Shown: in pieces, positions 16,853-24,341 of the stretch
How positions within the stretch are numbered: the first letter of the stretch is position 1
Layout of the letters: each line of letters starts with the position of its first letter
Assembly: GCA_964367945.1 (NCBI GenBank)
Contig: CAYIZZ010000009.1
Coordinates: 1-36,506, forward strand
DNA from: JAAYCI01 sp964367945
Lineage (GTDB): Bacteria; Bacillota; Clostridia; Oscillospirales; Ruminococcaceae
DNA: 36,506 nucleotides
Reading direction: 5' to 3'
Translations under genes and position numbers: made by a program
Notes under the pieces: generated by a model
What the model was told of the DNA's origin: nothing
What the model saw: only the letters and a program-made list of their open reading frames with translations
The model's database searches: none

Positions 16853-17608
16853 CAAATTATTAATTACCGGAGACAAATTCATACTTGTTTGAGTTTGGAC
16901 TTTTTGAGTGAGATCGGTGTCATCCTGCAAATATGTCAAGGCAAAATCAGGAATTTGATCAGGGGACACAGGCACTGATGTTACAGTTTTTTCATTAAAA
17001 GCAGTGGGTGAAGTGTTGATGGTAATAGTTTCGCCGGCGTTGATGGAGATAGTTTCTTCATTGCCGGTACTAGGGTCGGTATAGGTAATGTCAGCAAGAC
17101 CGGTAAGTAGGGTGAAGCGTGAAATAAAGGAGCCAAGCTCTTCTACATAGCCTGCAGTACCACGGATACTGGTAACAGCATTGGAAGTGCGAATGTTAAA
17201 TAGCTCTTCGTCGCGCAGTGGAGAAGAAACTTCAAAAAACAGCTTTCCATCTGTTAAATCCACTACCAGATGCTCACCGTTTTCTATCAGTGTACAAGCA
17301 GAGTTATCATCAAGTTTCACGGACTTTGCCTCGTCAAGGCTGATATAGGCATAGCTGTCATTAGCTGTGCCCAGAGAGTAACCGCTGAATAGACGCATAC
17401 CGTGTGCTATTGTCAAGTCTTTGTTATCGCCGTTTGTCAAGTCAACAGTACCGTTGGTTTCAACAAGGCGCATAGTGATAGCCTTTACCGTTGGTGCACT
17501 GACGACAAAAAGAAATATCAAAGCCAGTATTAATACAATAGTAATAATAAACACACGCTTTGTAAGTAATTTTTTTAAAAAAGGATATTGAGAAATCGTG
17601 CTATTCAT
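16424..17608 (-). CDS. FecR-domain membrane protein with Asp/Asn-rich C-terminal tail
   Basis: A 394-residue single-pass protein. Residues 18-38 form a membrane helix with a short cytoplasmic N terminus, so the rest faces outward. Residues ~45-215 match a FecR domain: an LVETNGTVDL strand, LDDNSACTLIENG, and the SIRGTAGYVEE turn. In Proteobacteria FecR proteins pass signals to sigma factors, but no sigma factor gene is here; FecR-like domains also occur next to CHASE2 cyclases, as here. Residues ~253-394 are low complexity: runs of up to nine Asp, Asn-rich linkers, two PSGTTGGNNT repeats and an Ala/Pro stretch, ending in Asp. The tail is strongly anionic and might bind Ca2+ or cell wall material. 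ATG at 17608 follows GGGAGAGG. Function unknown. Confidence 0.75.
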   Translation of the reverse strand: MNSTISQYPFLKKLLTKRVFIITIVLILALIFLFVVSAPTVKAITMRLVETNGTVDLTNGDNKDLTIAHGMRLFSGYSLGTANDSYAYISLDEAKSVKLDDNSACTLIENGEHLVVDLTDGKLFFEVSSPLRDEELFNIRTSNAVTSIRGTAGYVEELGSFISRFTLLTGLADITYTDPSTGNEETISINAGETITINTSPTAFNEKTVTSVPVSPDQIPDFALTYLQDDTDLTQKVQTQTSMNLSPVINNLASDDDDDSNTNIPSGTTGGNNTSAGNATNNGNSADDDDDDDDDNNNKDDGNSNTPSGTTGGNNTPSGGTTNNNNSNDDDDDGDDGDDDDDDNINFNNNTNNVVNTAPPQTAPAPAPAPTPETTPEPTPPSNDDDDDNDDDDD

Positions 17609-17704
17609 GAAGCCTCTCCCTAAAATGATGAATTATGAAAATATAGTGGTGAAATTGTGAAAATAAAATATGAAAATATATAACATCGTAAATTTGCACA
17701 CAAT

Positions 17705-17733
17705 ATTATGCCATATTGAAAGATAAAAGTAAA
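17705..17733 (-). promoter_or_regulatory. Possible separate promoter of the FecR-like gene
   Basis: On the minus strand TTTACT (17733-17728) and CATAAT (17710-17705) are 17 bases apart, 4/6 and 5/6 matches. They sit in the 206-base gap after the cyclase gene, suggesting that the FecR-like gene can be expressed on its own. Confidence 0.35.
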
Positions 17734-17749
17734 GAAAAAAATTCTTTAC
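17724..17749 (-). terminator. Candidate terminator downstream of the cyclase gene
   Basis: On the minus strand GTAAAGAA (17749-17742) pairs with TTCTTTAC (17736-17729) around a five-base T loop, followed by TTTTATC. A second, wholly A/T-rich hairpin with a T tail (17796-17820) overlaps the cyclase stop codon. Both are weak, so partial read-through to the FecR-like gene is likely. Confidence 0.4.
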
Positions 17750-17814
17750 CATATTTAAGGAAATACACCTTATAAAATATATCGGCAAATACTTTAAAAA
17801 AATAACATATAAAG

Positions 17815-19632
17815 TTATTTAATAATATTTTCCACTTTGAATATCTCGAAATTTTCGCTTTTGCCTTTTAGCTTTATTTCGCTGCCCACTGAGGTGAAGT
17901 TCACACGACCTTTCAGATTGTTTGCAACGTCGGCACTGACATAAATACATCCCGGTGGGGCAACGCTTTCCAGTCTTGCAGCCGTGTTGACAGTATCACC
18001 AATGGCGGTATAATCCATGCGCATGGTGGAACCGATGTTTCCCACAACCGCAGACCCGTAATGTATACCGACTCCAAACTGTACGAAATGACCGTATTTA
18101 TTTTGCAGCTGCTTACCCAGCTCATATGCTCCGTTTACCATATCAATCGCGGCTACAACAGCCTTGAAAGTGCTATCTTCTTGTTTGACGGGTGCACCCC
18201 AAAAGGCCATGGTGCAGTCCCCAACATATTTATCAAGCGTACCTTCGTTGTTGAAAACACAGCGGCTGGTTAAATTCAAGTATCTATTTACAATATCTAC
18301 AACATCTGCCGGCGGAAGCTTTTCAGACATAGCAGTGAAGCCACGAATATCAACAAATAGCACTGCGATGTCTACTGTTTTTCCGCCAAGTTCAAGTGCT
18401 TTTGGGTCGTCTTTTAATAGCTCTGAAACCACTTGTGGGGCAACATATCGACGGAAAGTGTTGATAACACGACGCTTTTCAAATGCTGCACGGGCGTAGT
18501 TTGTGGCGACGGAAAAAATGTAGCAAACAGTAGCCACTATAGGAACTGTAATCACTTGCAAAACATAGCCGATTTCCCACATGACAATGCACAGTGCAAT
18601 CCAGCCAAGTGATATGGCCAGCCACATGATAGTGGCAGAGGTAAGCTTACGGTCGTAAAACCACAAAAGACAAAATAGCATTACAATGAAAATGAAGATA
18701 GATTGTGGAAACTGCAAAACCTCCGTTTTAAGTTCACCGCGCAACATGGCGGCAATGGTATTTGCCTGATACTCCACACCAAACATCTTCACAGCGTGAT
18801 CAATGGCAGTGGTATATTCGTCATACATGCCTTGAGCATATGGCCCGATAAGTACAATTTTATCTGCAAATATGTTGGGATCAAGCTCGCCGTTTACCAG
18901 CTGTGTTACTGAAAATCCATCGTCAAAACCAAAAGGTAATGACTGGAAAGGTACATACCAACGATAAAGAGGATCCATTGGAGGCTCCTGTATATCTGCA
19001 AGCCCGTTATATTCCATATATTTTTCATAAATTACTTGGTTAAAAGATGGGATGGATCTACCATCGGGTAGATCTATTTGCCAAATAGCGTGGCGCAAAA
19101 TTCCGTCTTCGTCTATCATTGCGTTCACATGGCCTTGCTCTGTTGCGGCCAATAGCTCATCATAAGGCTCTTCATACACAAGTGCCGAATAATCATCAGT
19201 ATAAAACCCACCACCGGAATCGGTGATGAGCTGTGTGCCAAATGTGACTGAAGTGGCAACAACCACATTGTCATACTCTGCTGCTGCTTCGGCAAGATAA
19301 GCATCGGCGTCTTTGGAATCACTTTCGCCAACAAACAAGGTATCAAGCCCGATTACAGCAGGGCGATTTTCAGGATCGGAATTCAAATAATCCACAGCCG
19401 AGGCAAGAATATTGCGTGACCATGGCATCGAGCCATAAGCATCTACCGCAGCCTCGTCCATGCCGATTATGATAATATCGGGGTGTGATGATTGCGGTCG
19501 TTGGTATAAAAGATCTGACATGATATTTGAAATATTTAAAAATAGTTGCGAGGTGCTAAGTAGCATCATTAAAACAGCACCAAGCAAAATAGCCGGCAAA
19601 ACCTTCAGGATATGATGTTTTTGTTTTTGCAA
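17815..19632 (-). CDS. Membrane adenylate cyclase with CHASE2 sensor domain (class III)
   Basis: Probably makes cAMP from ATP in response to an outside signal. The 605-residue protein has a first membrane helix (residues ~8-30), an extracytoplasmic CHASE2 domain (~30-320, with PDIIIIGMDEAAVD and AVIGLDTLFVGE), three closely spaced helices (~325-400) and a cytosolic class III cyclase domain (~420-605). Catalytic residues are complete: metal-binding Asp428 and Asp472, ATP-selecting Lys468, Asn549 and Arg553. The second purine-contact position is Thr542 (DYTAIGD), the class IIIb pattern. The start is TTG at 19632 with AAAGGA upstream; no better start exists in frame. It follows the HD-GYP gene in the same operon. 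Class III cyclases with CHASE2 are uncommon in Firmicutes. Confidence 0.9.
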   Translation of the reverse strand: MQKQKHHILKVLPAILLGAVLMMLLSTSQLFLNISNIMSDLLYQRPQSSHPDIIIIGMDEAAVDAYGSMPWSRNILASAVDYLNSDPENRPAVIGLDTLFVGESDSKDADAYLAEAAAEYDNVVVATSVTFGTQLITDSGGGFYTDDYSALVYEEPYDELLAATEQGHVNAMIDEDGILRHAIWQIDLPDGRSIPSFNQVIYEKYMEYNGLADIQEPPMDPLYRWYVPFQSLPFGFDDGFSVTQLVNGELDPNIFADKIVLIGPYAQGMYDEYTTAIDHAVKMFGVEYQANTIAAMLRGELKTEVLQFPQSIFIFIVMLFCLLWFYDRKLTSATIMWLAISLGWIALCIVMWEIGYVLQVITVPIVATVCYIFSVATNYARAAFEKRRVINTFRRYVAPQVVSELLKDDPKALELGGKTVDIAVLFVDIRGFTAMSEKLPPADVVDIVNRYLNLTSRCVFNNEGTLDKYVGDCTMAFWGAPVKQEDSTFKAVVAAIDMVNGAYELGKQLQNKYGHFVQFGVGIHYGSAVVGNIGSTMRMDYTAIGDTVNTAARLESVAPPGCIYVSADVANNLKGRVNFTSVGSEIKLKGKSENFEIFKVENIIK

Positions 19633-19714
19633 GTTTGAGCACGTCCTTTAATGAAGTGAAGAATTTACTGCAATTGATTATCGTGAAGTAGTTGTGGTCA
19701 TTACAGTGCTAAGG

Positions 19715-21196
19715 CTAAAAAATGCCTTCTAAAATCTTTACGGATTTTGCTGTATCGCTTATTTCCCATGCCTTACTTTGAACAAACAAGTCAAAGACAT
19801 ACTTATCAATTTGCTTTGAATTCACCATGTCTTGCATTATAGAAAAAGTTTTATCCAGTGAGAAAGGCTCTTTATATGGTCTGTCATGTGATGTGAGGCC
19901 GTCAAATATATCTAAAACAGTAAGTAGTCTGGCCTCTTTGTCAATTTCATTTGATGTGAGCTTATTGGGATAGCCGGAGCCGTCCATCAGCTCGTGATGT
20001 ACTGCGGCCCATCTTGGTATTTTGGTATATTCGCCCCAAAAGCTCATCTTACTCAAGATTTTTTCTGTCAGCACCACATGATCTTGCATTATAGTGCGCT
20101 CTTCATTTGTAAGCGTACCTTTGCGTATGGATAAACAATCTATCTCACTTTTAGTGAACCATAAATAGTTTTTTTCGTGCCTGTTGGAGTAAGTTTTGCG
20201 GGCTAATTGCTTCACTTTGTCAAGTGTGTCATCGTCAAGGAAGGGTGCATTGTTTACGTACTGAATAAACGCACGCACTTCTTCCACTTCATTCAGCATT
20301 GGGGTAGGGTCTTTTCCGTTTCTTAAAGCAATCACTTCTTCAGATAAAGAAATATAGTCAAGCTTTGCCATAAGTGTGTCATACTGATCGCCTAAACGTG
20401 TGGCTTTATTCATGATTTCCAGCGGAGTGATAAGCTTGCCGATATCGTGTAGCCAAATGCTTAAAATAAACAATCTTTCGTCAAGCTCTGGGATGTTCCA
20501 TTCAACTTGCTGGTTATTGTTTAACCATGTAATAAAGTTATGAGCATACAGTACCATGTTGTGCGTGTGTGTTACATTATATGGCGAGCGCAGATGAATT
20601 GCGGCAGAAATAGTTCGCACAATGGACTCCATCAGCTCTTCCACTTGCAAAATATAATTCATGTTTGTAAGGCAAATTGCCGCTTGGGAGGCTAAGGCCT
20701 TCACAATCACTTTTGTGGTGGCGCCAAAAGAGGTGATTTCACCCTCGCTGTTTTGCGCATTAATAAGCTGCATAACACCGATGGTTTCACCAAGGTCGTT
20801 TTCCATGGGAATTACCATCATAGACGTGGTTTTATAGCCGGTGAGTGCATCGTAGCGCAAAGGTCCGGCAAAATCGAAAAGATCACTGTCGTATACATCA
20901 GGTATGTTGATAAGTTTGCCTTCCAGCACAGAATATGCACATACATTACTTCTATCAAGAGAAACCGGTGGCAAAGAAATCTTTCCGTGTCTACCGCCTT
21001 GTAGAATATTTTTTGATTTTGTGATCATCACTTTAAACACCAAAGAATCGCCATCTTTGATATAAAGTGTGCCACCATCGCAATTTGTTAAATCCATAGC
21101 CACTGTTAGAATGCGTTCCAGTAAAGCTTCTCTGTTTTTTTCAGAGGCAAGCGCTATGCTGATTTCAAGTAATTGCTCTACATATTCTTGTGTCAT
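19715..21196 (-). CDS. GAF and HD-GYP domain phosphohydrolase
   Basis: A soluble 493-residue signalling enzyme. Residues ~20-175 form a GAF sensor domain (CDGGTLYIKDG ... TIGVMQLINA). Residues ~190-475 form an HD-GYP domain with His250-Asp251 in WLHDIGKL, the HHELMDGSGYP motif (GYP at 408-410), and the downstream LLTVLDIFDGLTSHDRPYK. HD-GYP proteins typically hydrolyse c-di-GMP, some cGAMP or other nucleotides. Between the HD motif and the LTNEERTIMQDH helix there is an extra ~95 residues not present in the minimal domain, so substrate specificity is open. Its ATG overlaps the stop of the MBL gene (ATGA), so the two are translationally coupled, and the cyclase gene follows 82 bases later. Confidence 0.9.
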   Translation of the reverse strand: MTQEYVEQLLEISIALASEKNREALLERILTVAMDLTNCDGGTLYIKDGDSLVFKVMITKSKNILQGGRHGKISLPPVSLDRSNVCAYSVLEGKLINIPDVYDSDLFDFAGPLRYDALTGYKTTSMMVIPMENDLGETIGVMQLINAQNSEGEITSFGATTKVIVKALASQAAICLTNMNYILQVEELMESIVRTISAAIHLRSPYNVTHTHNMVLYAHNFITWLNNNQQVEWNIPELDERLFILSIWLHDIGKLITPLEIMNKATRLGDQYDTLMAKLDYISLSEEVIALRNGKDPTPMLNEVEEVRAFIQYVNNAPFLDDDTLDKVKQLARKTYSNRHEKNYLWFTKSEIDCLSIRKGTLTNEERTIMQDHVVLTEKILSKMSFWGEYTKIPRWAAVHHELMDGSGYPNKLTSNEIDKEARLLTVLDIFDGLTSHDRPYKEPFSLDKTFSIMQDMVNSKQIDKYVFDLFVQSKAWEISDTAKSVKILEGIF

Positions 21197-21999
21197 AGTT
21201 TCACTCTCATTTCTTCTTTTGCAAGGAGACCTTTTGGTGTGATGGCTGAAAGTTCTTTTTGTACAGCGTCTAATATGTCGTCAGTGCTACATGGATCATG
21301 ATGGAAAAGTAAAAATTGCTTGCAGTTACTTTCTAACGCATATTCTATGACAATATCACGAGCGCTGTGTCCAAATCCAACTTTATGGGGATATTCGTCT
21401 TTTGAGTACTGCCCATCGCATATCAGAACTGTGCAATTTTTTGCAAACTCTATAAATTTTTCTTTGTGAGGAGATATTATTTCTATATCTGTGGCATACA
21501 CCACACTGATATCGTTATAATCTAGGCGATATACAGTGCATCCACCCGGATGGTTTGTCTCCATAGTACGTATGTGTACATCTCCAAGCCAAAACTCATT
21601 TTGAATTGAATGGCAAGAGACTTTAGCCAAAAAGCTTTCAAAGCCTACAGGCCACAAGGGAGGCTTCATCAAACAAGATATCTGCTCTTTTATATCAATG
21701 TTATCACGTTTTATGCCATAAATGTTTATTTCAAGTGAATTATCGTACATTATTCTGGCAGAAGGCAGACCAATGATATGATCAATATGTGTGTGTGAAA
21801 TCAACATATGAACTTTATTGTTATCACCTAAAAAGCTGGAGTCTATATTTAATAATCCACTTCCGGCATCCAGTAAAATATGCTGGCCCCCGATGGATAA
21901 AAACACACAAGAAGTATTACCACCGTACTTTTTAAAACGCTGCCCGGGCACAGGCATTGTGCCTCGTGCACCCATGATTTGCAAATATGATTCCGACAT
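21193..21999 (-). CDS. MBL-fold metallohydrolase, possible cyclic nucleotide phosphodiesterase
   Basis: A cytosolic 268-residue metallo-beta-lactamase fold protein. It shows GARGTMPVPGQ and GGNTSC at the N terminus, the metal-binding SHTHIDH (His69-His74), NHPGG, the bridging Asp in YATDIE, a GFGHSA segment and LLFHHDP near the end. This arrangement resembles PhnP/PqqB-like and class II phosphodiesterase-like members rather than beta-lactamases. Being the first gene of a cluster with an adenylate cyclase, cAMP hydrolysis is an attractive but unproven guess. The ATG at 21999 is preferred to the one at 22008, because AGGA lies eight bases before 21999 and directly abuts the other. Confidence 0.8.
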   Translation of the reverse strand: MSESYLQIMGARGTMPVPGQRFKKYGGNTSCVFLSIGGQHILLDAGSGLLNIDSSFLGDNNKVHMLISHTHIDHIIGLPSARIMYDNSLEINIYGIKRDNIDIKEQISCLMKPPLWPVGFESFLAKVSCHSIQNEFWLGDVHIRTMETNHPGGCTVYRLDYNDISVVYATDIEIISPHKEKFIEFAKNCTVLICDGQYSKDEYPHKVGFGHSARDIVIEYALESNCKQFLLFHHDPCSTDDILDAVQKELSAITPKGLLAKEEMRVKL

Positions 22000-22038
22000 T
22001 ACCCACATCCTATTACAATTTATAAATATACATGATTT

Positions 22039-22067
22039 ATAATATCATATATAAATGTTGTTGTCGA
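22039..22067 (-). promoter_or_regulatory. Promoter of the MBL/HD-GYP/cyclase cluster
   Basis: On the minus strand TCGACA (22067-22062) and TATTAT (22044-22039) have an ideal 17-base spacer, each 5/6 matches. Transcription would start near 22030, about 30 bases before the MBL start codon. The cluster is divergent from the MarR/MATE operon. Confidence 0.65.
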
Positions 22068-22172
22068 TATTCTTTCTTGAAAAAAGCATAAATGTAGATA
22101 ATATGTGGTTTATCATGTCTTATATACGAATTGTGAGGCATGTGCATTTGTATACATCAAAAATATGAAAAC

Positions 22173-22201
22173 TTGACATTTGAAAAAGTGAAGAGTAATA
22201 T
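22173..22201 (+). promoter_or_regulatory. Promoter of the MarR/MATE operon
   Basis: TTGACA (22173-22178) and TAATAT (22196-22201) are separated by 17 bases. Transcription would start around 22208, within the repeats described as a candidate operator. Confidence 0.65.
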
Positions 22202-22209
22202 AAATTTAT

Positions 22210-22245
22210 TTAGCACTACTAATTAAATTTTGCTAATTAAGTTTT
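22210..22245. promoter_or_regulatory. Candidate MarR operator
   Basis: TTAGCA (22210-22215) is inverted as TGCTAA (22231-22236), and a 13-base unit starting CTAATTAA is directly repeated at 22219 and 22233 with one mismatch. The array lies just downstream of the -10 box, where a bound MarR dimer would block transcription of its own operon. Confidence 0.45.
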
Positions 22246-22289
22246 AAAATGAAGATATATCAGTGTATTTATATCGAAGTGAGGTTGTA

Positions 22290-22745
22290 ATGGATAATGT
22301 AAATATTTTGAACCAGCATATTGAAGAGCTGCAAAAAAGTATGCGGAATATCAAAAAGATGACGATGGAAAAGGAAGAGTTTTTGCATTCGGGCGAGCTG
22401 ACACTGATGAAATTTATTGCATATTATGAAAGTGAGTTTGATAAAAGCCCAACACCGAGTGTTGTTAGCGATAGGGTAGGTGTATCACAGGCGACAATAA
22501 GTGCTGTAGCAGACAGACTTATAAAAAAAGAGTTGTTGTCAAAAGAAATAAATAGCAAAGATAAACGCTCGAAAGTGATGAGTCTGACGGATAAAGGGAA
22601 AAATGCTCTCAAGATTAATCATGAACATTTTATGGAGATGTTAAGTGATCTATCTTGCAGTCTAGGCGATGAAGATACAAAGGAATTAATACGTATTTTA
22701 GATAAAATCAATAATTACTTTAAAGATGTAGGAAAAGAGGACTAG
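22290..22745 (+). CDS. MarR family transcriptional regulator
   Basis: A 151-residue winged-helix DNA-binding protein. The recognition region is visible as PTPSVVSDRVGVSQATISAVADRLIKK (quoted in part: VSDRVGVSQATIS), followed by the wing SKDKRSKVMSLTDKG with its conserved DKRSK. Flanking helices at both ends form the dimer interface. The frame is open to a GTG at 22263, but the ATG at 22290 has AAGTGAGG five bases before it and gives the usual length. The MATE pump gene starts one base after its stop, so the regulator most likely represses the pump until a toxic ligand binds. Inverted and direct repeats at its own promoter fit autoregulation. Confidence 0.9.
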   Translation: MDNVNILNQHIEELQKSMRNIKKMTMEKEEFLHSGELTLMKFIAYYESEFDKSPTPSVVSDRVGVSQATISAVADRLIKKELLSKEINSKDKRSKVMSLTDKGKNALKINHEHFMEMLSDLSCSLGDEDTKELIRILDKINNYFKDVGKED

Positions 22746-22746
22746 T

Positions 22747-24120
22747 ATGGAAAAAAACATGAGTGAAAAATTGGAAAAGCTGTATTCCTTACCGGTATGG
22801 AAAGCTGTGTTGACAAATTCCATACCGTCGATGATAGCAATGATAATGATGCTTGTTTACAATATTGCAGATTTGTTTTTTGTGGGACAAACAGGAGATC
22901 CTTTGCAGGTGGCGGCGGTGTCACTTGCTACGCCGATATTTTTGTTTTTCATGGCATTTGGCAATGTTTTTGGCATTGGTGGCACTTCCGTATGTTCAAG
23001 AAGTTTTGGCAGCAAAAACATGAATGTGGTGAAAAAAACATCAGCTTTTTGCATTTTGTCAAGCGCCGGAATGGGTATCATAGTATCAGTTTTAGTATTC
23101 TTTAACGGTGATATTGTGGTGCAGATGCTTGGTGCAAGCGGTGAAGTTTCAGAAATGGTATATAGCTATATCCAAATCATTTCAGTCAGTGGCCCGCTAA
23201 TTATGATTTCAGGATGTATGTCTCACTTGCTTCGTTCGGAAGGCCGCGCTAAAGAGGCAATGATGGGAATGATGCTTGGAAATATTGTGAATATAATTTT
23301 AGACCCAATATTTATTTTAGTGCTTGAAATGGGGGTTGTCGGTGCGGCGGTTGCCACCATGATAGGCAATATATCGGCCGGGATATATTACATTTTATAC
23401 ATTATAAAAGGCAAATCTATGCTAAACGCTAAAATTAAAAATTACTCACTTGAAAAAACCATGGTAAAAAATGTGCTGACCATAGGGATACCGGCGTCGA
23501 TGGCTAGTATGCTGATGAGTATTTCGCAAATTGTGCTAAATAGCCAAATGACACAATATGGTGACATGGCAGTTGCGGGAATTGGTATAGCTACGAAGGT
23601 TTCGATGATGACAAGTATGGTTTTCATCGGACTAGGACAGGGCGTTCAGCCGTTGCTCGGATATTGTATAGGATCAAAAAATGAACAAAGATATAAAGCT
23701 ATTATAAAATTCTCGTTGATATTTGCGTTTAGTTTAAGTGCTTTTTTGACACTTTCTTGTTATATTGGGCTTGAAGGAATTGTGGGTGCTTTTTTGACAC
23801 ATCCACAGGCGTTTGATTATGCATATAGCTTTGCTGAAATCAGGCTTACTACATCTGTTCTTTTTGGCATGTATTTTGTGCTTTTGAATGCACTTCAAGC
23901 TGCGGGTGCAGCTAAAGCATCGCTTACTGTGAATATCAGCAGGCAAGGTATCATTTTCATTCCAGCTGTGTTTATACTAGGTAGCATTTTTGGCGAGCTT
24001 GGACTGATATTTGCACAGCCTGTTGCAGATATATTGTCGTTTATTTTAGTGGTTGTATTATACTTGAATGCGTCCAAAAATATGTTTTCTGAAAAAGTAA
24101 TAGGTAGCTCAAAACAGTAA
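22747..24120 (+). CDS. MATE family multidrug efflux transporter
   Basis: A 457-residue inner membrane protein with about twelve hydrophobic helices in two similar halves, typical of Na+- or H+-driven MATE drug exporters. Family features include VWKAVLTNSIPSMIAM at the start, YNIADLFFVGQ in helix 1-2, a Gly-rich FGIGGTS region and IGLGQGVQPLLGYC in the second half. It belongs to the DinF/NorM-like bacterial branch common in Clostridia. GGAAAAGAGG at the end of the marR gene provides the ribosome site, and the one-base gap means coupled translation. The substrate cannot be read from sequence. Confidence 0.92.
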   Translation: MEKNMSEKLEKLYSLPVWKAVLTNSIPSMIAMIMMLVYNIADLFFVGQTGDPLQVAAVSLATPIFLFFMAFGNVFGIGGTSVCSRSFGSKNMNVVKKTSAFCILSSAGMGIIVSVLVFFNGDIVVQMLGASGEVSEMVYSYIQIISVSGPLIMISGCMSHLLRSEGRAKEAMMGMMLGNIVNIILDPIFILVLEMGVVGAAVATMIGNISAGIYYILYIIKGKSMLNAKIKNYSLEKTMVKNVLTIGIPASMASMLMSISQIVLNSQMTQYGDMAVAGIGIATKVSMMTSMVFIGLGQGVQPLLGYCIGSKNEQRYKAIIKFSLIFAFSLSAFLTLSCYIGLEGIVGAFLTHPQAFDYAYSFAEIRLTTSVLFGMYFVLLNALQAAGAAKASLTVNISRQGIIFIPAVFILGSIFGELGLIFAQPVADILSFILVVVLYLNASKNMFSEKVIGSSKQ

Positions 24121-24244
24121 AATAGTCGACAAACTAAGCTGCAACGCCCTAAATTATTAATATTCTTTTGTTAAATTGATAACTTTCTTTTACATATAGT
24201 AATCTATGAATAGTTATGTGTTATTATTAAATAGTACCATTAGG

Positions 24245-24263
24245 CTGTATATAGCACGTACAG
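24245..24263. promoter_or_regulatory. Short inverted repeat upstream of the chemoreceptor gene
   Basis: CTGTA (24245-24249) and TACAG (24259-24263) form a nine-base-spaced palindrome within the 221-base gap between the MATE and chemoreceptor genes. It could be an operator. No convincing vegetative or flagellar (sigma-D) promoter was found here. Confidence 0.25.
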
Positions 24264-24341
24264 TAGGAATATATATGTTATATGATGTGTACAAGATGTT
24301 GAAAAGTACAACACATGGAATATAAGAAAGGGTATTATGTT

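Noticed and set aside
16539..16892. Plus-strand frames opposite the FecR-like tail, rich in Ser/Leu or Met/Thr
   Set aside because: They are by-products of the GAC/GAT triplet runs on the other strand and have no ribosome site.
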